From assembly GCA_017354095.1 (NCBI GenBank), contig JAFMRP010000253.1, positions 1-6,905 of the forward strand: 6,905 bases of DNA. Reading direction: 5' to 3'. The stretch comes from Ktedonobacteraceae bacterium (GTDB taxonomy: Bacteria > Chloroflexota > Ktedonobacteria > Ktedonobacterales > Ktedonobacteraceae). The notes beneath the pieces were generated by a model. The model was not told where the DNA came from and did not search any database. It saw nothing but the letters and a program-made list of their open reading frames with translations. This document shows, one piece after another, positions 1 to 5,815 of this stretch; position 1 is the stretch's first letter, and every line of letters starts with the position of its first letter. The position numbers and the translations under genes are program-made.

Positions 1-1622
1 GTATGCACTATACCGCGCAGGATGGTCAGGAGTATGAGCTCAACCTGATTGATACCCCTGGTCACGTCGACTTTACCTATGAAGTATCACGCAGCCTGGC
101 GGCGTGCGAAGGCGCTTTGCTGGTCATCGATGCCACGCAGGGCATTGAGGCGCAGACGCTGGCAAATCTCTACCTGGCGCTGGAGGCCGATCTGGCTCTG
201 ATCCCTGTGATCAATAAGATCGATCTGCCCAGCGCGGAGCCTGAACGCGTCAAACAGGAGGTTGAGGAGGTCATTGGCCTGCCCAAAGAAGATTGCATTC
301 TCGCTTCAGCCAAGGAGGGCATCGGTACTCAGGACATCCTGGAGGCCATTGTCAAACTGGTGCCGCCTCCCAAAGGCGAGCCAGATAAACCCCTGCGCGC
401 GCTGGTTTTTGACTCCCACTATGATGCCTATAAAGGCGTCATTGCTTATCTGCGCGTGATAGATGGCCGTATGCGTGAGGGCGAACGCGTCTCTATGATG
501 GCCGCAGGCAGCACCACCGACATCCTGGAGGCCGGCTGCTTTCAACCGCGCCTGGTCTCGGTGGGGGCACTGACGACCGGAGAGGTGGGCTATATCGCGA
601 CCGGCTTTAAGAATGTCAAAGATTGCCGCGTTGGTGATACGGTAACCGTCCCCAGTGCGCTGGACAATGTCGAACCACTGCCAGGCTACCAGCCCGCCAA
701 GCCGATGGTTTTCGCCGGCCTCTATCCCGTGGAGGGCGATGATTACCCCCTGTTGCGCGATGCCCTGGACCGTCTGAAGCTCAACGATGCCGCGCTCTTC
801 TATGAGCCGGAAACCTCGAATGCTCTGGGCTTCGGCTTCCGCTGCGGATTCCTGGGCCTGCTGCACATGGAGATTATTCAGGAGCGCCTGGAGCGCGAAT
901 ATCGCCTGGATATCCTGGCGACTGCTCCCAGCGTGGAGTACCTGGTGACCAATAGCAAGGGCGAGGTGGTTCACGTGGATAATCCATCCCTGATGCCGCC
1001 AGCGGGCGAGATCGAGCGGATCGAAGAGCCCATGATGGAGATCTCCATCTTCACTCCTTCGCGCTATATCGGCACGATCATGGACCTGGTGACGACACGC
1101 CGTGGCATCTATAAAGATCTGAAATATATCGAAGCCGAACGCGTGCTACTGACCTATCATATGCCGCTGGCGGAACTGATCATTGATTTCTATGACCAGC
1201 TTAAGTCGCGCACTCAGGGCTATGCCTCGCTCGACTACTCCTTTGCTGACTATGTAGAATCTGACCTGGTGAAGCTGGATATCCTCGTGAACGGCGTGCC
1301 GGTTGATGCGCTCTCGCTCATCGTGCATCGCGAGAAGGCCTACTACCAGGGACGGGCGCTGGTGGAGAAACTGCGCGGCCTCATCCCACGCCAGCTCTTC
1401 GAGGTGCCCGTTCAGGCCACTATCGGCTCGCGAGTCATCGCGCGCGAGACGGTCAAAGCCATGCGCAAAGACGTGCTTGCCAAGTGCTATGGCGGCGACA
1501 TCTCACGTAAGCGCAAACTACTGGAGAAGCAGAAAGAGGGTAAAAAGCGTATGAAGGTAGTGGGCAGCGTCGAAATCCCCCAGGAAGCCTTCATGGCCGT
1601 ACTCTCGCTCGGCAGCGATTAG
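1..1622 (+). CDS. lepA: Elongation factor 4 (LepA), 5'-truncated by the window edge
   Basis: Ribosome-bound translational GTPase that acts on stalled or mis-translocated ribosomes and in 30S biogenesis. The visible 539 residues begin just before the G3 motif DTPGH (fragment residues 17-21). NKID (G4) is at 71-74 and SAKEG (G5) at 102-106. The G1 P-loop and switch I lie upstream of the window. E. coli LepA (599 aa) has DTPGH starting at about 77, so roughly 60 residues are missing and the full length would match the family. After the GTPase domain come the beta-barrel domain, the EF-G-like domains (FRCGFLGLLHMEIIQERL; MMEISIFTPSRYIGTIMDL) and the LepA-specific C-terminal domain ending GGDISRKRKLLEKQKEGKKR...SVEIPQEAFMAVL. 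That last domain excludes EF-G and TypA. The frame is open throughout and ends at TAG 1620-1622. The ATG at base 3 is an internal codon, not the start. An IscB element begins about 22 bases past the stop and leaves the gene intact. Confidence 0.97.
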   Translation, partial: MHYTAQDGQEYELNLIDTPGHVDFTYEVSRSLAACEGALLVIDATQGIEAQTLANLYLALEADLALIPVINKIDLPSAEPERVKQEVEEVIGLPKEDCILASAKEGIGTQDILEAIVKLVPPPKGEPDKPLRALVFDSHYDAYKGVIAYLRVIDGRMREGERVSMMAAGSTTDILEAGCFQPRLVSVGALTTGEVGYIATGFKNVKDCRVGDTVTVPSALDNVEPLPGYQPAKPMVFAGLYPVEGDDYPLLRDALDRLKLNDAALFYEPETSNALGFGFRCGFLGLLHMEIIQERLEREYRLDILATAPSVEYLVTNSKGEVVHVDNPSLMPPAGEIERIEEPMMEISIFTPSRYIGTIMDLVTTRRGIYKDLKYIEAERVLLTYHMPLAELIIDFYDQLKSRTQGYASLDYSFADYVESDLVKLDILVNGVPVDALSLIVHREKAYYQGRALVEKLRGLIPRQLFEVPVQATIGSRVIARETVKAMRKDVLAKCYGGDISRKRKLLEKQKEGKKRMKVVGSVEIPQEAFMAVLSLGSD

Positions 1623-1634
1623 AACAAGGGAAGA

Positions 1635-1644
1635 GCCTTCCAGT
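1635..1644 (+). repeat. Left copy of flanking 10-nt direct repeat GCCTTCCAGT
   Basis: Exact 10-base match to 3309-3318. It sits 13 to 22 bases past the lepA stop, immediately outside the proposed left end, and would form the 3' part of the omega RNA guide, next to the scaffold. Confidence 0.65.
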
Positions 1645-1650
1645 CATGAA

Positions 1651-1670
1651 CTCCCGGCTCAAGCCGGGAG
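1651..1670 (+). repeat. Left-end hairpin of the IscB element
   Basis: A perfect 8-bp stem, CTCCCGGC (1651-1658) with GCCGGGAG (1663-1670), and a TCAA loop. It starts six bases after the GCCTTCCAGT repeat. It can serve both as the subterminal DNA hairpin bound by an IS200/IS605 transposase and as the first stem of the omega RNA scaffold. Confidence 0.7.
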
Positions 1671-1913
1671 CTTGCGGGTAGGTTCACCCCCTCCCCGTTG
1701 GCTCCGATCATGACCAGACTCAGGCTTGGATGCGAGCCTACGTTCTTGAGGAGTGCTCAACCACCGACGCTGGGGTGCGACGCCAGCCCCAGCCTCTCGT
1801 ACCACGTTGTTAAGCGTGCCTACGGAGATGAAGCTCAGTGCAACGTGGAGTAGCCGCTCAGGAACTTTGTCGAGGCGAACGTTACCCCGGAAACGGGAGG
1901 CCCCGCAAGGGGG

Positions 1914-1920
1914 AAAAGGA
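1914..1920 (+). promoter_or_regulatory. Ribosome binding site fixing the iscB start
   Basis: AAAAGGA is seven bases before ATG 1928 and directly follows the last GNRA-capped stem of the omega RNA. It selects 1928 over the earlier in-frame start at 1838. It also means the scaffold RNA and the mRNA leader overlap. Confidence 0.75.
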
Positions 1921-1927
1921 ATTACCA

Positions 1928-3238
1928 ATGTCGAAGGTCTTTGTGCTAGACGCCAGCCGGAAGCCGCTCAATCTGGTGCATCCGGGGAGGGCAAGAGTGC
2001 TGCTCAAAGAGGGCAAGGCCGCTGTCTTGAGAAGCTTTCCCTTCACCATCATCCTGAAAGCCGCCGTGCCAGAACCAGCGGTGGTGCCCTTGCGGCTCAA
2101 GCTCGATCCGGGGGCACAGACAACGGGGCTTGCCCTGCTGGATGACGCCAGTGGCGAGGTGCTCTGGGCAGCGGAGGTGTCTCACCGTGGCTTTGCCGTC
2201 AAGGCAGCGCTGGATGCACGCCTCCTCGTCCGTCGCTCGCGTCGGAGTCGTAAAACCCGCTACAGACAGCCCAGGTTCTCCAATCGGCGGCGCAAGCCGG
2301 GTTGGTTGCCACCTTCATTGGAGAGTCGCATCGCCAACGTGCTCTGTTGGGTGGCACGGCTCAGGAGGCTCTGCCCTCTCGAAGCACTCAGCCTGGAACT
2401 GGTCAAGTTCGATACGCAGGCGATGCAGCAGCCGGAGATCGAAGGCATTGCCTATCAGCAGGGAGAACTGCTCGGCTACGAGATCAGAGCCTATCTGCTG
2501 GAGAAGTGGGGGCGAGCGTGCGCCTACTGCGGGAAAACCGGCGTTCCGCTCCAGGTGGAGCATATTCAGCCGAAGGCTAAGGGCGGTACAGACAGCGTGT
2601 CGAATCTCACCCTTGCCTGCCAGGATTGCAATCAAGCAAAGGGTCATCAGGACGTGCGCGTCTTCCTTGCCAACAAGCCGGAGATGCTTGTCCGCATCCT
2701 GGCCCAGGCGAAAGCCCCTCTGCGCGATGCGGCGGTCGTCAACAGCAGCCGCTGGATTTTATACGAACGTCTCAAGACGGAGGGCTTGCCACTGGAAACG
2801 GGCTCAGGCGGCTTGACCAAGTTCAACCGCAGCAGACGCAACTTGCCCAAGACGCACTGGCTCGACGCTGCCAATGTCGGTGTTTCGACGCCAGCGTCCC
2901 TGAAGACGAGAGAGGTAGTGCCGCTCTTGATCAAGGCAACGGGGCATGGCTCGCGGCAGATGTGTGGCACCAACGCCAGCGGCTTCCCCATCCGCCTTCG
3001 CAGCAGGCACAAGGTCCATCATGGCTATCAAACCGGCGATCTCGTGCGGGCAGTTGTGCCTGTGGGCAAGAAGGCCGGGACACATGTGGGGCGCGTGCTG
3101 GCGCGAGCTTCTGGCTCCTTCGACCTGGTCACCACGAGCGGGCGCATCACAGGCATCAACCATCGCTATTGCCACCCTGTTCACCGCAACGATGGCTATG
3201 CCTACACAAAGGGAGAACGCCATGAGAGAGCAGCTTGA
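1928..3238 (+). CDS. iscB: IscB RNA-guided nuclease (RuvC plus HNH), intact
   Basis: RNA-guided DNA endonuclease of the family ancestral to Cas9, 436 aa. The N-terminal PLMP-like domain reads KPLNLVHPGRARVLLKEGKA (about 12-31). RuvC-I is LKLDPGAQTTG with Asp60. The arginine-rich bridge helix (RRXRR region) spans 102-123. RuvC-II is LSLELVKFD with Glu157. The HNH domain (about 195-240) has CAYC (198-201), EHIQPKAKGG with His212, and SNLTLACQDCNQAKG (225-239), whose CxxC completes a zinc site. RuvC-III is KTHWLDAANVG with His310 and Asp313. The remaining 120 residues match the expected target-adjacent-motif-interacting region. All catalytic residues are present, so it is probably active. The start is ATG 1928, because AAGGA at 1916-1920 is seven bases upstream and MSKVFVLD is the typical N-terminus. 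The open frame running back to 1838 crosses the omega RNA and is not coding. The length is within the usual range. Confidence 0.95.
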   Translation: MSKVFVLDASRKPLNLVHPGRARVLLKEGKAAVLRSFPFTIILKAAVPEPAVVPLRLKLDPGAQTTGLALLDDASGEVLWAAEVSHRGFAVKAALDARLLVRRSRRSRKTRYRQPRFSNRRRKPGWLPPSLESRIANVLCWVARLRRLCPLEALSLELVKFDTQAMQQPEIEGIAYQQGELLGYEIRAYLLEKWGRACAYCGKTGVPLQVEHIQPKAKGGTDSVSNLTLACQDCNQAKGHQDVRVFLANKPEMLVRILAQAKAPLRDAAVVNSSRWILYERLKTEGLPLETGSGGLTKFNRSRRNLPKTHWLDAANVGVSTPASLKTREVVPLLIKATGHGSRQMCGTNASGFPIRLRSRHKVHHGYQTGDLVRAVVPVGKKAGTHVGRVLARASGSFDLVTTSGRITGINHRYCHPVHRNDGYAYTKGERHERAA

Positions 3239-3267
3239 ACCACCCATCCCATCCGGCTCACAAGGAA

Positions 3268-3309
3268 CGGTCATTCCTCCCCGCGCTGAAGCGGCGGGGG
3301 GAATGGCCG
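3268..3309 (+). repeat. Right-end hairpin of the IscB element
   Basis: CGGTCATTCC-t-CCCCGC (3268-3284) pairs with GCGGGG-GGAATGGCCG (3294-3309). This gives 16 base pairs with one T-G wobble and one bulged T at 3278. It lies 29 bases after the iscB stop and is followed by CCTTCCAGT. The CCCCGCGCTGAAGCGGCGGGG-like core resembles right ends of IS200/IS605, TnpB and IscB elements. With no T-tract after it, it is unlikely to be primarily a terminator. Confidence 0.75.
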
Positions 3310-3336
3310 CCTTCCAGTGAGTGCGGCTGGAAGGCG
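3308..3336 (+). repeat. 10-bp hairpin at the right junction, probable native lepA 3' hairpin
   Basis: CGCCTTCCAG (3308-3317) and CTGGAAGGCG (3327-3336) are perfect inverted repeats around a 9-nt loop. The left copy of the direct repeat (1635-1644), joined to 3319 onward, gives the same hairpin with nine pairs. It therefore probably belonged to the lepA 3' untranslated region before insertion. No U-tract follows, so it is not a classical intrinsic terminator. Confidence 0.6.
3309..3318 (+). repeat. Right copy of flanking 10-nt direct repeat GCCTTCCAGT
   Basis: Exact match to 1635-1644, at the foot of the right-end hairpin. It is also the 5' arm of a second hairpin (3308-3336). It may hold the right-end cleavage site, with the right flank starting at 3319 (GAGTGC...). 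Confidence 0.65.
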
Positions 3337-3635
3337 ACCAGGATACCCCGAACAAAGAACAGAAAGGGGCGTTCGCAAGCTTGCCCTGCGAACACAAGCA
3401 GTGAGCAGGAGGAGTAGGTGAGTTATCTCCATATCATTGCAAAATAGAGGTGCAGATCGTGACCCCTGGCTAACTGTGCCTGCTGGTTGGGATGGGGGGG
3501 AGGCGGCGGTCCACCAGAGATTACTCCATGCTTAGAGCCCTTCACTGCTCTGCACCCTCTTACCTATATAGTTGCTCGCGACCCGTGAATAGTTACGGGT
3601 TGTCAATCGAATCCGCAGACAAAAAGGCCGGGAAG
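3337..3635. other. Intergenic region with several inverted repeats, no gene
   Basis: No credible coding sequence is present. The longest frame (3492-3719) lacks a ribosome binding site and any recognisable protein character. Visible structure includes GTTCGC/GCGAAC (3371-3376 with 3388-3393) and AGAGGTGCAGA/TCTGCACCCTCT (3446-3456 with 3549-3560, one bulge), which encloses about 90 nt. CGACCCGT/ACGGGTTG (3579-3586 with 3595-3602, one G-T pair) lies 34 bases before the -35 box of the sigma operon promoter. These could be leftover element DNA, operators or an unrecognised RNA. None is assigned. Confidence 0.5.
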
Positions 3636-3664
3636 TTGAGTTCCCAACCCATCCTCGCTACAAT
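3636..3664 (+). promoter_or_regulatory. Sigma-70-type promoter of the sigma-factor operon
   Basis: TTGAGT (3636-3641), a 17-nt spacer, then TACAAT (3659-3664). Transcription would start near 3671 and give a leader of about 140 nt before ATG 3811. The inverted repeat GGGAA/TTCCC (3630-3634 with 3641-3645) straddles the -35 box and could be an operator. The leader holds the palindrome CCTGCGCAGG at 3758-3767. I see no clear ECF-type autoregulated promoter. Confidence 0.6.
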
Positions 3665-3810
3665 AAGTAAATACCACTCAGGCCATAACTATTATCGTCG
3701 ATGTCGCAACTATATATAGGGGGAATCTTCTGCTCCTGTTAAGCGCTTTGGTCCCACCCTGCGCAGGTCTGGAAGATCACCCCCATTCATGTAAAAAGGA
3801 ATGTTCTCAT

Positions 3811-4488
3811 ATGTTTTCGCGGCGCCTCAATCCCGAAGACGATCCGACTGGTGGGAGAAATCCGCCGCTGGCGTTCCGTCAATCGTTGGAATATGCCCGG
3901 CGTGGAGAGGCGGAGGGGGTGAGCACGCTGTATCGCCAGTTTCTACCGGGCGTCTTTGGTTATATCGCTGCACGCGTTCCTGATCGAGCCACCGCCGAGG
4001 ATCTCACCTCGGAGGTTTTTTTACAGATGGTCGAGGGCATTAGCCGCGTTCGTACGCAAGACGAGCCCCAGTTTGCGGCCTGGCTGTTTCAGATCGCGCG
4101 CGTTACCCTGGCAGGCTACTACCGCAAGTCAAAGAAATTGCCCACATTTGTCTCACTGGAGCCGGCAGCTATAAGCGAAACCACAATCGAGAACGAGGTT
4201 ATGCTGGCCAGTTCTCAGGAAACGGACCCGGCCAACCACGCCGAACAGAGTGAGGAGTGGGACCAGGTCGTACAGGCCATGAATATGCTGACAGAAGAAC
4301 AGCGGCTGGTCCTGGTGGGACGCCTGATCCTGGGCTATGAAGTTGCGGACGTCGCGAAGATGATCGGCAAAAAAGCCAATGCCGTCAAAGCGCTCCAGTT
4401 CCGTGCGCTCAATAGCCTGCACCGTCTACTACGTCAAAATGCTGATATTGCATATAGTCATGAAAAACAGGGAAGGAGGACGCGATGA
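3811..4488 (+). CDS. ECF-family RNA polymerase sigma factor
   Basis: Alternative sigma factor of two conserved domains, 225 aa, which directs RNA polymerase to a signal-specific promoter set. Region 2 spans about 36-107: VSTLYRQFLPGVFGYIAARV, then DRATAEDLTSEVFLQMVEG (core binding) and FAAWLFQIARVTLAGYYRKSKK (promoter -10 recognition). A linker rich in acidic and polar residues (about 112-150) follows. Region 4 spans about 153-207, with LTEEQRLVLVGRLILGYEVADVA and the helix-turn-helix IGKKANAVKALQFRALNSLHRLL, which recognises the -35 element. Start chosen at ATG 3811: AAGGA at 3796-3800 is ten bases upstream, whereas the in-frame TTG at 3748 adds 21 residues without sigma character. The stop overlaps the start of the next gene as ATGA (4485-4488), so the two are translationally coupled and probably act as sigma factor and regulator. 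The target regulon cannot be told from the sequence. Confidence 0.92.
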   Translation: MFSRRLNPEDDPTGGRNPPLAFRQSLEYARRGEAEGVSTLYRQFLPGVFGYIAARVPDRATAEDLTSEVFLQMVEGISRVRTQDEPQFAAWLFQIARVTLAGYYRKSKKLPTFVSLEPAAISETTIENEVMLASSQETDPANHAEQSEEWDQVVQAMNMLTEEQRLVLVGRLILGYEVADVAKMIGKKANAVKALQFRALNSLHRLLRQNADIAYSHEKQGRRTR

Positions 4489-5546
4489 GCTCGCAGCCCG
4501 AACGCCTGAATGATCGACTCGACGGTCTGCAGCCGTCTTCTGACCCGGAGCTAGAAGCGCTGGCAGAGCAGGCGCAGCACATCAAGGAAGCACCACCACT
4601 GCAGGTTGATGCCGACTTTGCCCGGCGGCTGGAACGGCGTGTGCTGGCACGCTCCGCCGAGTTACACCGTCAATCTGCCTGGCAGCGCTGGCGGCTGGCA
4701 AGGTCTGTGCGAGTCCCCGTACAGCGCTCGCTCGCCAGTGTTGCCTTGCTCTGCGTCTTGCTGCTCCTGATCCTGGGTACAGGCGTGATGGCGGTCGCGC
4801 ATGGCGCGGGCCCGAGCAGTCCACTGTATGCATTAAAGAACTGGGAACAACGCGTCGAGTACTCACTGAACGATCCAGCGGTGGCGCAGGCTCGGCTGGA
4901 TGACCAGGCGGCTCGCGACCATCTGAGTATGCTCGCCAACCTCACAGATGCGGCCCACGCAGGCGCCTATCGCGATACGCTGAAAGCGTTTAACCAGTAC
5001 CTGGCCGCCTTTACGCAGGATGTACAGGCCCTGCCTGCCAGCAATGATAAAGATCAGCTGCAGCAAGAGCTGGTGGCACTCAAAAGCGATGCGCGCCATA
5101 CCTTGCGCGGACTGCTGCAGCGGCTCGCCCTGACAGAGCAGATTTCGACCTGCGCTACATTGTTGGACCTGGGCGAAACCATGCCATACCTGACCTCAGT
5201 GACCGCCCTGCTCACCGGACACGGAAAAGTGCAGGTGACGATCAGTGGGGAGTATCTGCAGCCGGGAGCGAGATTGGTCGTGGACAACCAGCTCATGACC
5301 GTGACAGGGGTACTTCAGAGAGGTAAGTACGTCTTTACCCTGAATTGGAGCGGGAAACAACAGCCCACTCTTCTGGGCATCAGGAATCCCGATGGGACAG
5401 TCGCGCTCAGCAGTCACTTTACATGGAAGGGAGCTCCCGGGGGGAGCGCCGGAAACCAGGGTGGAGGTGGCAATGGGAACGGCAATGGTAATGGACATGG
5501 CAACGGCAACGGGGGAGGGGGAGGCAAGCCTCAAGATGGAGAGTAG
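4485..5546 (+). CDS. Single-pass membrane protein with DUF5667-like domain, probable anti-sigma/sensor partner
   Basis: 353 aa. Residues 1-80 are soluble, charged and presumably cytoplasmic, and would be the part that could bind the sigma factor. A membrane segment lies at about 82-104 (SLASVALLCVLLLLILGTGV). After it comes PSSPLYALKNWEQRVEYSLND (about 110-130) and a helical region to about 215. That P-LY-LK-E pattern is typical of DUF5667, a domain often found beside sigma factors in Chloroflexota and Actinobacteria. A beta-rich segment (about 248-315, VQVTISGEYLQPGARLVVDN...) may be IPT-like. The end, about 319-347, is almost all Gly and Asn. The N-terminus has no CxxC/HxxxC zinc anti-sigma motif, so the anti-sigma role rests on gene coupling and topology, not on a recognised domain. 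Start: ATG 4485 overlaps the sigma stop, with the strong site GGAAGGAGG just upstream. The gene is followed by a terminator (5557-5607). Confidence 0.85.
   Translation: MSSQPERLNDRLDGLQPSSDPELEALAEQAQHIKEAPPLQVDADFARRLERRVLARSAELHRQSAWQRWRLARSVRVPVQRSLASVALLCVLLLLILGTGVMAVAHGAGPSSPLYALKNWEQRVEYSLNDPAVAQARLDDQAARDHLSMLANLTDAAHAGAYRDTLKAFNQYLAAFTQDVQALPASNDKDQLQQELVALKSDARHTLRGLLQRLALTEQISTCATLLDLGETMPYLTSVTALLTGHGKVQVTISGEYLQPGARLVVDNQLMTVTGVLQRGKYVFTLNWSGKQQPTLLGIRNPDGTVALSSHFTWKGAPGGSAGNQGGGGNGNGNGNGHGNGNGGGGGKPQDGE
5460..5525 (+). repeat. Low-complexity Gly/Asn-coding repeat at the 3' end of the membrane protein gene
   Basis: Tandem GGN AAY codons (GGCAATGGGAACGGC-like units) encode a run such as GGGGNGNGNGNGHGNGNGGGGG (about residues 326-347). 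It would form a flexible extracytoplasmic tail. Units of this kind can change in number by replication slippage. Confidence 0.85.
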
Positions 5547-5556
5547 GCGAAGCGTA

Positions 5557-5607
5557 AAAAACGCAAGGGCCGGGATCCGCATTTCGCTATCCGGCCCTTG
5601 CGTTTTT
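5557..5607. terminator. Bidirectional intrinsic terminator
   Basis: AAAAACGCAAGGGCCGG (5557-5573) pairs perfectly over 17 bp with CCGGCCCTTGCGTTTTT (5591-5607), around a 17-nt loop. It has an A-tract on the 5' side and a T-tract on the 3' side, so it can end the sigma operon on the + strand (10 bases after the stop) and a transcript arriving on the - strand. Confidence 0.9.
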
Positions 5608-5698
5608 CTTGTTCTTCACAACTCCCGTGTTACGTCAAAACCGAGTCCTAATCCACATCATGTGAACCGCTCTACTTTTTCTATGCGCGGCTCACGTG

Positions 5699-5815
5699 CA
5701 TCTCCTGATGGCTTCCGCCGTCCCCACGACGTAAGTCGTCGTTTGGACTTAGCGAGACTCTTCAGTGAGAGTGCATCAGGTCAAAGACACGGGACGATCA
5801 GTCGCTCAGGAGATG
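5699..5815 (-). ncRNA. Candidate structured RNA with three-way junction and competing pairing
   Basis: Lies in the 3' part of the predicted minus-strand transcript. The closing stem CCTGATG/CATCAGG (5704-5710 with 5774-5780) encloses two hairpins. One is GTCC-cc-ACGACG/CGTCGT-tt-GGAC (5720-5731 with 5737-5748, + strand letters). The other is ACTCT/AGAGT (5757-5761 with 5768-5772). A competing 10-bp pairing joins CATCTCCTGA (5699-5708) with TCAGGAGATG (5806-5815), the latter inside the small ORF. I do not recognise a known riboswitch or ribozyme core. The palindromes also fold on the + strand. The minus strand is preferred because of the promoter at 5995-6023. This may instead be a palindromic DNA repeat. 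Confidence 0.35.

Larger units (their letters stand above)
1629..1920 (+). ncRNA. Predicted omega RNA (HEARO-type) with 5' guide
   Basis: This stretch between lepA and iscB has no credible ORF but many hairpins. They are CTCCCGGC/GCCGGGAG with a TCAA loop (1651-1670), GTAGGTTC/GAGCCTAC (1678-1685 with 1734-1741), TTGAG/CTCAA (1746-1760), GCTGGGG/CCCCAGC (1769-1775 with 1787-1793) and CCACGTTG/CAACGTGG (1802-1809 with 1841-1848). Two GNRA-capped stems follow, CCCG-GAAA-CGGG (1886-1897) and CCCC-GCAA-GGGG (1901-1912). IscB genes are known to be preceded by such an RNA, first described as HEARO. Its 5' end is a guide of about 16 nt read from the flanking DNA, and its scaffold runs nearly to the iscB start. 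The guide here would be about 1629-1644, the lepA 3' flank. No promoter is evident between the lepA stop and the guide, so expression may come from lepA readthrough. Exact ends and pairing are inference. Confidence 0.8.
1645..3318 (+). mobile_element. IscB element (IS200/IS605-like ends, no transposase)
   Basis: The proposed element is bounded by two copies of GCCTTCCAGT (1635-1644 and 3309-3318). Inside the left copy, after six bases, is an 8-bp hairpin (1651-1670). Inside the right copy is a 16-bp hairpin (3268-3309). Hairpins just inside the ends, with short similar sequences at the cleavage points, are how IS200/IS605-type elements are organised. Their TnpA recognises subterminal hairpins in single-stranded DNA. 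The cargo is an omega RNA region followed by iscB. No Y1 or serine transposase is encoded, so any mobility would need TnpA in trans. The exact ends are inferred: in this family the left cleavage site stays in the flank and the right one is in the element, which gives 1645-3318. The repeat is longer than the usual four to five bases, so the boundary could shift by several bases. Confidence 0.7.

Noticed and set aside
1838..1927. N-terminal extension of iscB to the first in-frame start
   Set aside because: It crosses the GNRA-capped stems of the omega RNA. The typical IscB N-terminus begins at 1928, which has its own ribosome binding site.
1659..1928. Minus-strand frame antisense to the omega RNA region
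   Set aside because: Shadow of a GC-rich structured RNA, with no ribosome binding site and no protein pattern.
3308..3336. Intrinsic terminator for iscB or lepA
   Set aside because: Perfect stem, but no T-tract follows. Its relation to the direct repeat explains it better.
3376..3383. CAAGCTTG palindrome as a regulatory site
   Set aside because: Eight bases only, probably chance, and it lies in the loop of a larger weak inverted repeat.
3492..3719. 75-codon frame upstream of the sigma operon
   Set aside because: No ribosome binding site, no recognisable protein pattern, and it runs through the operon promoter.
5704..5780. Hammerhead ribozyme, suggested by CTGATG next to a junction
   Set aside because: The conserved CUGAUGA and GAAA core is absent on both strands.
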